Source: an uncultured Holophagaceae bacterium (lineage in GTDB: Bacteria; Acidobacteriota; Holophagae; Holophagales; Holophagaceae). Taken from it: a stretch of DNA of 64,000 nt. The position numbers were made by a program, and so were the translations under genes. Location of the stretch: assembly GCA_903884655.1 (NCBI GenBank), contig CAISFO010000033.1:1-64000 (forward strand). The letters are read 5' to 3'. The first letter of the stretch is position 1. Every line of letters starts with the position of its first letter. This document shows, piece after piece, positions 9,385-16,866 of the stretch. Under the pieces are notes generated by a model, which had not been told where the DNA came from, made no database searches, and saw nothing but the letters and a program-made list of their open reading frames with translations.

Positions 9385-9777
9385 ATGGAATCCCTGACCG
9401 AACTCCGAGTCCGCTATGCCGAAACCGACGCCATGGGCATCGTCCACCACGCGACCTACCCGGTCTGGATGGAACTGGGGCGCAGCGACTTCCTGCGCCA
9501 ACTCGGGCAGAGCTATGCGGAATGGGAAAGCCGCGGCGTCCGCCTGGTGGTGAACGAGATCCGCGTGCGTTTCCGTTCCCCTGCGCGCTACGACGAGCTG
9601 GTTCAGGTGCGCACTTCCCTCTTGGAGAAGGGGCGGCGGCGCGTGGTGTTCGGGTACCGGATCGAACGGGACGGAATGCTACTGGCCGAAGGTGAAAGCG
9701 TCCACCTGGTGGCCGGGTCCGATAACCGGGCCCGGGTGCTGCCGGACGATCTGCTGGCGCTGATTCAGGGTTCCTGA
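9385..9777 (+). CDS. Acyl-CoA thioesterase, YbgC/4-hydroxybenzoyl-CoA thioesterase family
   Basis: A 130-residue single hotdog-fold protein that hydrolyses acyl-CoA thioesters. The family signature is complete: RVRYAETDAMGIVHHATYPVWMELGR (here RVRYAETDAMGIVHH then YPVWMELGR), with the catalytic aspartate of ETDAMG. A likely start is the ATG at 9385, because the upstream duplicate starts at the same codon; an ATG at 9367 would add six residues. No good Shine-Dalgarno is visible, and GATAAT at 9373-9378 is close enough to suggest a short or absent leader. The 3' end abuts a large inverted-repeat element at 9783. Confidence 0.9.
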   Translation: MESLTELRVRYAETDAMGIVHHATYPVWMELGRSDFLRQLGQSYAEWESRGVRLVVNEIRVRFRSPARYDELVQVRTSLLEKGRRRVVFGYRIERDGMLLAEGESVHLVAGSDNRARVLPDDLLALIQGS

Positions 9778-9782
9778 ACCTA

Positions 9783-10169
9783 AGAGCTCATAACAAAACC
9801 CGACGATGCTGCGATGGCACCAGCCGGGATGCACCGCAAGGAAGGGCCCGCAGGGCAACGTGGTTCGTTGCTCAAGGGACCTGACGCCGCGGAGCGCCCG
9901 GCTGGCGCCATCCCTCCGGGCGAGGGGCGGCGGGGAGGCTCCGGCTCCGCGAGCTTGCGAGCGGGAGCCACGCACGGCGTGGCGTCAGACGGAGGGCCAT
10001 GCTGCGTCAGCTCCAGCTATCGCGGCGCAGTGCGCCGCTCCTGCTCGCCCCCGGCTCGCAGAGCCGGAGCCTCCGTTTCGCGTAGTACCCGATACGCTGC
10101 CACTCGCCTTCCTTGCCTGGCTCGCCCGGCACCCCTCGCGCCGCACCGTGGGGTTTTGTTATGAGCTCT
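9783..10169. repeat. Inverted-repeat element, 387 bp copy (MITE-like)
   Basis: AGAGCTCATAACAAAACCC (9783-9801) is repeated as its exact reverse complement at 10151-10169, giving 19 bp perfect terminal inverted repeats. A second, 73 bp member lies at 47857-47929 and shares the next roughly 25 internal bases too (CGACG-TGC-GCGATGG). The interior is GC-rich with several smaller hairpins and no convincing gene. It starts 6 bases after the thioesterase stop, and its right end supplies part of the TAG stop of the GAF protein. No flanking target duplication is obvious. Confidence 0.85.
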
Positions 10170-10791
10170 ACCTGGCCATGCAGGTCGACAACAAGGCCGC
10201 CAGGGCCTGCATCACCCGCCTCCTGGGTTCGCTGAAGGCATCGGTCTGGAAGCTCTGAAAACTCACCAATCCGGCCGGACGCGGTCCCCACCCCAGGGGT
10301 ACCCCGAACCACGTGTGGGGGATGAGGCCTGTCGCCTGTTCCGCTGCAGTCAGCAGGGCCCCGGCAGCCTGGCCCTCCTCGATCGTGCGGATGTAGATGG
10401 GCTGCCGGCTCGCAAGCACCTTGGCCGAAAGGCCGGACCCATCGGATAAGCGCCGGGGTGGGTGGTTCCTGGTCTTCCCGCCTTCGTGGTAGAGGATGAA
10501 ACGGAGCTGGTCCACCTCCCAGTCCGCCACGGCCACATAGAAACAGGCCAGACCCAGTGGCTTGAAGCACACGTCCTGCATCACCTGAGCCATGGACAGG
10601 GTTTCCTTCCCTGGCCGCATGTACTCCAGGGCGCCCAGCAGGAGATCCCGGTCCTGATCCAGGTGGCGCACCAGTTCCTGAGTGCCTTCGAGGCGGGACT
10701 GCAGGGACCGGCATTCGGCCTCCAGGACCTGCAGACGCTGGTCCCGGTCAGCGAGGGCTGCTTCCTGCTTCCTGCCGCCGAAAAGATGCAT
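10168..10791 (-). CDS. GAF-domain protein with N-terminal coiled coil
   Basis: A 207-residue cytoplasmic protein. Residues about 8-50 are heptad-like helix (QRLQVLEAECRSLQSRLEG); the rest resembles a GAF sensor domain, with a central VAVADWEVDQLRFILYHEGG strand set and a C-terminal VSFQSFQTDAFSEPRRRVM stretch before the final helix. No output domain is attached, so it probably acts through a partner. The coding sequence ends on a TAG formed at the edge of the inverted-repeat element, suggesting that the original C-terminus may have been cut or altered when the element arrived. Confidence 0.68.
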   Translation of the reverse strand: MHLFGGRKQEAALADRDQRLQVLEAECRSLQSRLEGTQELVRHLDQDRDLLLGALEYMRPGKETLSMAQVMQDVCFKPLGLACFYVAVADWEVDQLRFILYHEGGKTRNHPPRRLSDGSGLSAKVLASRQPIYIRTIEEGQAAGALLTAAEQATGLIPHTWFGVPLGWGPRPAGLVSFQSFQTDAFSEPRRRVMQALAALLSTCMAR

Positions 10792-10850
10792 GGGAACACC
10801 GGGGCTTTGGACTGAGGATGAAAAGATGGTTTCCTAGAGGCATGACCACG

Positions 10851-12293
10851 ATGCGGCGGACCCTTTCCCTGTTCAATACCCTGACTCGCAAGGTCGAGCC
10901 AGTGATCCCGGTGCAGGAAGGTCGCATCTCACTCTACACATGCGGCCCCACGGTATACAACTACGCACACATTGGAAATTTACGCACCTTCCTGTTCCAG
11001 GATCTGCTCAAGCGCACGTTCCGGACGGCCGGCCTCCAGGTCCGGCACTGCATGAACATCACGGATGTGGAGGACAAGATCATCCGTGATTCCCAAGGTG
11101 CCCTGCCGGCCGATGCTTCCAACGATTCCCGGCATGCCGCCATGAAGGCGTTGACGGACCGGTTCACCGCCATCTTTCTCGAGGACCTCGACACCCTCCG
11201 CATCCAGAAGGCGGACTTCCTGCCGAGGGCCACGGCCTACCTCCCCCAGATGATCCGGCTGATCCAGGATCTGGAAGCGAAGGACCTGGCCTATGTCCGG
11301 GAGGGCAGTGTCTACTACCGCATCGCCGGGCTCCCCCAGTACGGCTGCCTCGCCCACCTGGACCGGGAGGGCATGCAGGCCGGGGCCTCCGTCGACGCCG
11401 ATGAATACGAGCGCGATTCCGTCACCGACTTCGTGCTCTGGAAATCCGCAAAGCCCGGTGAACCCTGGTGGGACAGCCCCTGGGGACCGGGCCGCCCCGG
11501 CTGGCACATCGAATGCTCGGCCATGGGTCTGGAACTGCTGGGCGAACGCCTGGACATCCACAGCGGTGGCGTGGACCTCATCTTCCCGCACCACGAAAAT
11601 GAGATCGCCCAGAGCGAGGGCAGCCTGGGCCACCGATGGGTGAACCACTGGGTGCACGGCGAGTTCCTCATGGTCGAGGGCCAGAAGATGGCCAAGAGCC
11701 TGGGCAATTTTTTCACGCTCCACGATCTGGTCGCCAAGGGGGTGGACCCCATCGCGCTGCGCTACGCCATCCAGAGCAACCACTACCGGAAGGTGCTGAA
11801 CTTCAGCTTCGAAGGCCTCCGGGCGGCAGAGAACTCCCTCAGGCGCATCCGCGCCTTCCGGAAGCGCATGGAGGGGGAGGGGCAGGCTGGCAGCGGCCCC
11901 TGGAAGGAGACCCTCGAACCGCTCGCCCGCCTGGGCCAGGCCCGGGAAATCTTCTGGGCGGCCATGGCCGACGACCTCAACACGCCGGAGGCCCTGGCCG
12001 CGATCTTCACCCTCATCAGTGATCTCAATGCCCAGGATGACCATGTGGCCCTCACCCGCGAGGAGCGGGAGGAGGTACTGGCTTTCCTCGATGAAACGGA
12101 CGCCATCTTCGCAGCCTGGCCCCGGGAGGCACTCAGCCTTGATGCCGAGGTGGAAGCCCTCATCGAGGCCCGCAGGGTCGCCAAGGCCACCAGGAACTGG
12201 GCCGAAGCCGACCGGGTGCGCGATCAGCTCAAGGCGATGGGCATCGTCCTGGAGGACCGCAAGGACGGCACAGTGGGCTGGCGTCGGGGCTGA
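10851..12293 (+). CDS. cysS: Cysteine--tRNA ligase
   Basis: Class I aminoacyl-tRNA synthetase charging tRNA-Cys. It has the zinc-binding start YTCGPTVYNYAHIGN with the HIGH-type motif, the zinc ligands in HIECSAMG and the HHENEIAQSE stretch, and the KMSKS-type loop KMAKSLGN, followed by the anticodon-binding helical domain. The 480-residue length is normal. The start at 10851 is preferred because AGAGG lies 10 bases upstream; ATGs at 10842 and 10818 are in frame alternatives with worse spacing. Confidence 0.97.
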   Translation: MRRTLSLFNTLTRKVEPVIPVQEGRISLYTCGPTVYNYAHIGNLRTFLFQDLLKRTFRTAGLQVRHCMNITDVEDKIIRDSQGALPADASNDSRHAAMKALTDRFTAIFLEDLDTLRIQKADFLPRATAYLPQMIRLIQDLEAKDLAYVREGSVYYRIAGLPQYGCLAHLDREGMQAGASVDADEYERDSVTDFVLWKSAKPGEPWWDSPWGPGRPGWHIECSAMGLELLGERLDIHSGGVDLIFPHHENEIAQSEGSLGHRWVNHWVHGEFLMVEGQKMAKSLGNFFTLHDLVAKGVDPIALRYAIQSNHYRKVLNFSFEGLRAAENSLRRIRAFRKRMEGEGQAGSGPWKETLEPLARLGQAREIFWAAMADDLNTPEALAAIFTLISDLNAQDDHVALTREEREEVLAFLDETDAIFAAWPREALSLDAEVEALIEARRVAKATRNWAEADRVRDQLKAMGIVLEDRKDGTVGWRRG

Positions 12294-12303
12294 AGGAAAC
12301 CGA

Positions 12304-13302
12304 TCAGCGGCTCAGCCGCCTGAGCGCGATGGCGATGAACTCGGGGGGTCCAGGGAGGAGCCCCGAATCAGCCACGGCGTTCTGCCCGTCCTGGGTCAAC
12401 AGGAAGTGGATGACTTCGTTGATCGCGGGCGGCAGAGGCTGGCCGGGAGCGCGGTTCAGGTAGGCATAGAACAACCGGGGCATGGGGTATTTGCTTGTGG
12501 TAACCGCTTCCTGGCTCGGGAAGCGCGCATCCTCACCATGGTAAGGAACCACGGGGATCACTTTGTTGGCGAAATACCAGGAGGCCATGGTTCCAAACGC
12601 GATGCCCGCCTGATCCGTCATGACCGCCTCGGCAAGCGCAGATGGGTCGGGTCGATCAATGATCCCCGTGCGGAATTCACCTTTCAGCATCGCCTTGTCG
12701 GCAAAGGAGGCCCGCGTGGCAGTTCCCTCCGCCCGGGCATAGGCATTGATGGGGAGCTTGGCCCACTCGCCCTTCAGGCCCAGGTCGCCCCAGACGAGGG
12801 CCGGGGCCTTGGCACCACCCAGCCTGGACTTGGAATAGATGGCGTCGAGCTGCTCGATGCTGATCGACGAGATCGGGTTGTTCTTGTTGACGAAGACGAT
12901 GTTGGCGTCCAGACACACCGGAATGCGCATGGGCATGTACGCGAACTTGGCCTGGAAGGCCTGAGTCTCCTCGGGGCTCATCTCCCGCGCGGCCAGGACC
13001 AGAGGACTGGTGCCATTCACGAAGCTCTTGATCGCATCCCTGGTGAGCTGGGACCTGAAGACAAGATTGGCCTCAGCATGCACCTTCTTGAATGCACTCG
13101 ACCATTCCTCTCCAAGGTCGGACAGCTCGTCCGCGGTTGGAATGTCGATGGGGCCCTTCACCGTAACGGAGGGCTGATAGGCGGGAATCGAGGCGGGAAC
13201 CTTGGCTCGAATCTGGGCGGTCTGGGCCCGAACCACACAGGGAGAGACGAGGATCGCGGCAACAACGAGTCCTGGGAGAAGATTCGTGTATTTCCTGGAC
13301 AT
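12304..13302 (-). CDS. PstS-like periplasmic substrate-binding protein
   Basis: A 332-residue protein with an N-terminal signal sequence (NLLPGLVVAAILVSPCVVRAQ) and the fold pattern of phosphate/oxyanion-binding proteins: SVTVKGPIDIPTADELSDLG at the start, FVNGTSPLVLAAREMSPEE, and the IVFVNKNNPISSIS hinge. The TATRASF and PMPRLFYAYLN segments match the later PstS domain. No ABC permease or ATPase genes lie nearby, so it may be an orphan binding protein or serve another anion. The start at 13302 follows AAGGA. Confidence 0.8.
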   Translation of the reverse strand: MSRKYTNLLPGLVVAAILVSPCVVRAQTAQIRAKVPASIPAYQPSVTVKGPIDIPTADELSDLGEEWSSAFKKVHAEANLVFRSQLTRDAIKSFVNGTSPLVLAAREMSPEETQAFQAKFAYMPMRIPVCLDANIVFVNKNNPISSISIEQLDAIYSKSRLGGAKAPALVWGDLGLKGEWAKLPINAYARAEGTATRASFADKAMLKGEFRTGIIDRPDPSALAEAVMTDQAGIAFGTMASWYFANKVIPVVPYHGEDARFPSQEAVTTSKYPMPRLFYAYLNRAPGQPLPPAINEVIHFLLTQDGQNAVADSGLLPGPPEFIAIALRRLSR

Positions 13303-13614
13303 TGGGATTCCTTGTTCAGTTGATGCGTCGATCCGGCATTTTGGAGGCGAAACACCCCTGATTCGGCAACCGCGGCATGGGTTGGAATCTGGGCGGAAGC
13401 ATAGATGCCCTACAAGTCATGATCCTACGCCCGCTGCGGGCACAGGCCAGTAATCGGGTGGCAATCGTGATACCGGTCACGCCATTCATGAAATGGCGCC
13501 AGACATCTTCACCCGAAATTATTGCCTTGAAGGTTGTTCAAGATGAGCATCAGAATCCTCTAGACTATTCCTTACCTTGCGGTCACTTGCCGCTGGAATC
13601 CCGGGGAACCCACC
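13303..13614. other. Intergenic region between binding protein and first cytochrome
   Basis: About 310 bp between divergently oriented genes, so it should hold promoters for both. I see a short imperfect palindrome GCCATTCATGAAATGGC near 13482-13498 and locally A+T-rich stretches near 13510-13575, but no promoter hexamers or operator that I would call. No convincing small gene is present. Confidence 0.4.
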
Positions 13615-13971
13615 ATGATGACCTTCCGAGGGTCCGTCCTTACGCTCTGCGCATTGCTCTGTGCTCTGCCTTGCCTGTCCCAGGACACGAAGGGGTTCAG
13701 GCTCCCGCCCTACCATGTCAAGGCTGGCGTCCACTGCCATGACTGCCACCAGGAGGAAAAACCCACCAAGAAGGCCGTTGCTTCTGAATCGTGCATGACG
13801 TGTCACGGCGACTACCCGGCCATGAAGGCCTTGACGAAGGGAGCCAAGCCGAACCCGCACGATTCCCATCAAGGGGAGATCGCCTGCACGGAATGCCACC
13901 GGCAACACAATCCCCCGCTGGTCAAGTGCCTGGAATGCCACGAAGGTAAGTACAAATTCAACCTCAAGTGA
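13615..13971 (+). CDS. Small periplasmic tetraheme c-type cytochrome (first of tandem pair)
   Basis: A 118-residue exported electron carrier. After a signal peptide (TLCALLCALPCLSQ), it has exactly four CXXCH haem-attachment motifs: CHDCH, CMTCH, CTECH and CLECH. Additional histidines (HVKAGVH, NPHDSH, RQH) are placed to act as distal ligands. Size and motif number resemble small tetraheme cytochromes used in periplasmic electron transfer to metal oxides or terminal reductases. A near-identical paralogue follows at 14264. Start at the first of two adjacent ATGs; the second is equally possible. Confidence 0.9.
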   Translation: MMTFRGSVLTLCALLCALPCLSQDTKGFRLPPYHVKAGVHCHDCHQEEKPTKKAVASESCMTCHGDYPAMKALTKGAKPNPHDSHQGEIACTECHRQHNPPLVKCLECHEGKYKFNLK

Positions 13972-14263
13972 CCATGCCCCCAGGGTAATCCTCGGGATCC
14001 CACCCTGAACGGGATCAGATCCCCCCGGGAACAGCTTGGGGGGGTCGGCGACCAGCCAAGGTTGGATGTGAGCCCAGAGGAATCCCCTGGGTGGCCTGTC
14101 CATGGGGATGATCTGGCACCGAAACGGCAGTGGACGGCCTGAAGTCCCGTGGTTCCTATTGCCTTTGCAACCAGGGGGTTCTCGGAAGTTCGATAACCAA
14201 CGTACTATTGAGATAGCTCCAGTCCCACTCCATCACCCATCAGCTTTGAGCAAGGATTTCCGA

Positions 14264-14620
14264 ATGACTCGTGTCGATGTCCGTGTCGTCCTCCTGCTTG
14301 GAGTTGTTTCGGTTCTCCCCGCCGCAGCCCAGGACTCGGCCGCACGCAGCCTTCCCTCCCACCACGCCAAGGCTGGCGTGCACTGCTATGACTGCCACCA
14401 GGAAGAGAAACCCACCAAAAAGGCGGTGGCTTCAGACTCCTGCATGACCTGCCATGGGGATTACCCGGCCATGAAGGCGCTCACCAAGGATGCGAAGCCC
14501 AATCCCCATGATTCGCACCTGGGTGAGCTCGCCTGTACGGAATGCCACCGCCAGCATCAGCCCCCGGTCGTGAAATGCCTGGAGTGCCACGAGGGAAAGT
14601 TCAAGTTCAACCTCCACTGA
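14264..14620 (+). CDS. Small periplasmic tetraheme c-type cytochrome (second of tandem pair)
   Basis: A 118-residue paralogue of the preceding gene; the mature parts differ at only about ten of some 84 positions, while the signal peptides (here RVVLLLGVVSVLPAAAQ) have diverged. It carries four CXXCH motifs: CYDCH, CMTCH, CTECH and CLECH. The start at 14264 has AAGGA upstream and places the signal peptide correctly; an upstream in-frame start at 14102 gives a non-signal leader. The roughly 290 bp between the paralogues suggest separate promoters. Its end overlaps the convergent glycosyltransferase by 14 bp. Confidence 0.9.
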   Translation: MTRVDVRVVLLLGVVSVLPAAAQDSAARSLPSHHAKAGVHCYDCHQEEKPTKKAVASDSCMTCHGDYPAMKALTKDAKPNPHDSHLGELACTECHRQHQPPVVKCLECHEGKFKFNLH

Positions 14621-15608
14621 CCGGCAGCAGGTTGATCAGCGCTGTCAGGACCTCCTCGGGCTCCAACTCCTGCAGGCACTGCCGTCGCAGGCAGGCCCGT
14701 TCCCGGCAGGGCGAGCAGGAGATGCCGGTGCGGAGAATCCGCCCGGCACCGACCGGGAGCCCAGCCACCACAGGATCGCTGGAGCCATAGAGCCCCAAGG
14801 TGGGAACCCCCAGCACCACCGCCAGGTGAAGCACCCCAGTGTCCGGAGCCACCACGCCGTCGGCCTGACGGAGAGCCGAGGCCAACTGCCAGAACGCCAG
14901 ACGTGGCAGGGCCTCAACCTCTGTCACCTCGGGCAGCCAGGCCCGCAGGTCATCTTCCTCGGGCCCCAGGGACCAGCGCAGATCACAGGTTGCCCGCAGG
15001 CGCTGCGCCAGGGTGACCCAGTGCCGAAGGGGCCAGCGCTTGATGGCGCCGCGCCGGGAAGCCCCTGGCACCAGCACGATCCGGGGTTGCTGGGTCTGAG
15101 TCCAGACGGTGCCGGGGTCAGGGAGTGGAACCGTGCGCAGGACCGGGCTGAACCGGCTAAGGCCCTCCACCCCCCTGCTCCGACCGAAGGCTTCCGCCAG
15201 CCCCAGGGCCTGGTCGTACCGAGTCTGGTGGAGGAAGGGCAGTGGGTGGTTTTGCATGGATCCGGCGAATTCCTTGGTGACCCCATCGCCCCAGCGTTCG
15301 GGGATGGCCGCCAGCTTGGGAATGAGGGCGGCCTTGAGGATGCCGTGGAAGTCGAGGCTGGCCTCCCCATCCCGCACCAGCGCGGCCACCCGCTTGAGCT
15401 CCCCCAGGGCCGAAAAGGGGCTGGAGAGCTTCTTCCGGCGCACGATGACCGGTTCAAGCCAGGGCAGTGGCTCCAACAGGAAGGCATGGCGGTCCTCGAC
15501 CACAGCCCGGAAGCGGGTCTCAGGAAAAGCTCCGTGGAGGTTCGCCCAGGCAGGCATCACCCGGAGGATGTCGCCGAGGGCAGAGAGTCGGAGCAGAACC
15601 AGGTCCAT
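14607..15608 (-). CDS. Glycosyltransferase family 9 (heptosyltransferase-like)
   Basis: A 333-residue GT-B enzyme likely adding a sugar to lipopolysaccharide core. The N-terminus LVLLRLSALGDILRVMPAW is the family's first strand and loop, the second domain shows LVPGASRRGAIKRWPLRHW, and the nucleotide-sugar site is VVAPDTGVLHLAVVLGVPTLGLYGSSDP (read as VVAPDTGVLHLAVVLGVP then TLGLYGSSDP). The extra C-terminal cysteines (CSPCRERACLRRQC) resemble the cysteine motif seen in many GT9 heptosyltransferases. GGAGG precedes the start at 15608. The acceptor sugar cannot be deduced. Confidence 0.88.
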   Translation of the reverse strand: MDLVLLRLSALGDILRVMPAWANLHGAFPETRFRAVVEDRHAFLLEPLPWLEPVIVRRKKLSSPFSALGELKRVAALVRDGEASLDFHGILKAALIPKLAAIPERWGDGVTKEFAGSMQNHPLPFLHQTRYDQALGLAEAFGRSRGVEGLSRFSPVLRTVPLPDPGTVWTQTQQPRIVLVPGASRRGAIKRWPLRHWVTLAQRLRATCDLRWSLGPEEDDLRAWLPEVTEVEALPRLAFWQLASALRQADGVVAPDTGVLHLAVVLGVPTLGLYGSSDPVVAGLPVGAGRILRTGISCSPCRERACLRRQCLQELEPEEVLTALINLLPVSGG

Positions 15609-15981
15609 GCCTCCATGCTATACGCTGGAACCACGAAGCCCTATGTCAGCGACCAGCCGAAAGTCCCGCCGGCCAAACCCTTCCTGGACCGGCCGCTTCA
15701 CCGCTGTTTTCGCCTCGCCTGCTGCAACCCGGAATCCATCCGCGATGGCAGCGCATCACCCGGGTCGACGACGCCACCATCCTGCCGGAAAGCGTCCAGC
15801 TGACGGGAATCCGGGCGGGAGTGGAGAAACCTGGGCGACGTTCCCGCGCGAAGTCTCGACCGGAGAGGCCCAGCTGATCTCCTATACACTCCGTCAACGA
15901 GGGCTAGCTATGACCAGGCGATCCCGGAACAATGAAGGATTCTTAGGGGAACTCCCCCCAAAATCATCACTGGCTGAAACG
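15609..15981. other. Intergenic region with possible degenerate coding remnant
   Basis: Roughly 370 bp between divergent genes. The frame covering about 15617-15877 reads plausibly like a protein C-terminus (ITRVDDATILPESVQLTG then IRAGVEKPGRRSRAKSRPE) but has no start, so it may be a gene remnant. TATACA near 15882 is a candidate -10 for the following gene. An in-frame ATG at 15910 with CGAGG upstream is an alternative start for that gene. Confidence 0.35.
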
Positions 15982-16836
15982 ATGCGCAAATCCGCCTTCC
16001 TCTCCTTCTTGCTCCTTCCCATCGCCTTGGTGGCCCAGGCTCCCTCCCTGGGCGACCGGGTGAAGGCTGCACGACCAGCTGTCGAGCAGCTGATGACCGA
16101 GCTGAGTTACCCCGAAGCCATGACTCGAGCGGAAGCCCTGCTTCCCGCAACCCGACCCGCCTTCGACAAGACCAACAACCAGACCCTCGTGCAGGGCTGC
16201 ACGACGAACCTGGACCTGGCCGCAGCCTACCGCCTGGCCGCCGAGGCGGCGGATTCGGCGGGCGCCTGGGAAAAGGCCCTGGAGTATGCCAAGGCCGCCA
16301 AGTCTCTGGCTGACGAGAGCTATGAAGCCGTCAAGGAACCCTTCAAGAAGATGGTGGACTATTACAACCAGGCGGGCCTCCGGGCGAAACAAGTGCTCGA
16401 TGAAAATGTGGACCGCATCAAGGAGCTGAAGGCCAAGCCCGCCTTGGATCCGGGAGAACGCCAGGAGCTGGATCTGGTGCTCGGTGTGGAAAAGGAGCTT
16501 GTCGATGACCCCAAATGGGCGAAGTTTTTCCAGACATTCGTGGATGTCTCCAAACGCGACGGTGAGATCTATGTCTCCCTGGTCAAGGTCATGGAGGACA
16601 AGTTGAAGAGCGAAGCCGACCAGATATTGGAATACAAGGCCGGCAAGGGCGAGAAGACCAAGTGGGTGGATGCCGTGATCTCCACGCCCTCCTACCTGGA
16701 GGCGCAGGGGGACAAGGCCGGCAGGGCCAGGTGGCTCTACCGCCTGCTCGTGCTGGATCCCGAGAGCAAGAAGGTCCACCATCAGCTCGATGTCCTCTTC
16801 GGCAGGGTCCCTGCCAAGAAGGGAAAGAAAGCCTGA
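15982..16836 (+). CDS. Exported protein of unknown function, helical repeat type
   Basis: A 284-residue protein starting MRKSAFLSFLLLPIALVAQ, a clear signal peptide, followed by a mostly alpha-helical domain rich in Ala, Lys and Glu with TPR-like helix pairs (AAAYRLAAEAADSAGAWEKA; LEYAKAAKSLADESY; GDKAGRARWLYRLLVLDPES). It ends in a Lys-rich tail (PAKKGKKA). I do not recognise a family. An in-frame ATG at 15910 with a better ribosome-binding site would add 24 residues before the signal peptide, so the true start is uncertain. Confidence 0.65.
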   Translation: MRKSAFLSFLLLPIALVAQAPSLGDRVKAARPAVEQLMTELSYPEAMTRAEALLPATRPAFDKTNNQTLVQGCTTNLDLAAAYRLAAEAADSAGAWEKALEYAKAAKSLADESYEAVKEPFKKMVDYYNQAGLRAKQVLDENVDRIKELKAKPALDPGERQELDLVLGVEKELVDDPKWAKFFQTFVDVSKRDGEIYVSLVKVMEDKLKSEADQILEYKAGKGEKTKWVDAVISTPSYLEAQGDKAGRARWLYRLLVLDPESKKVHHQLDVLFGRVPAKKGKKA

Positions 16837-16866
16837 GGGAGTTCCCGCAGGCTGTACCCTGAAGCC

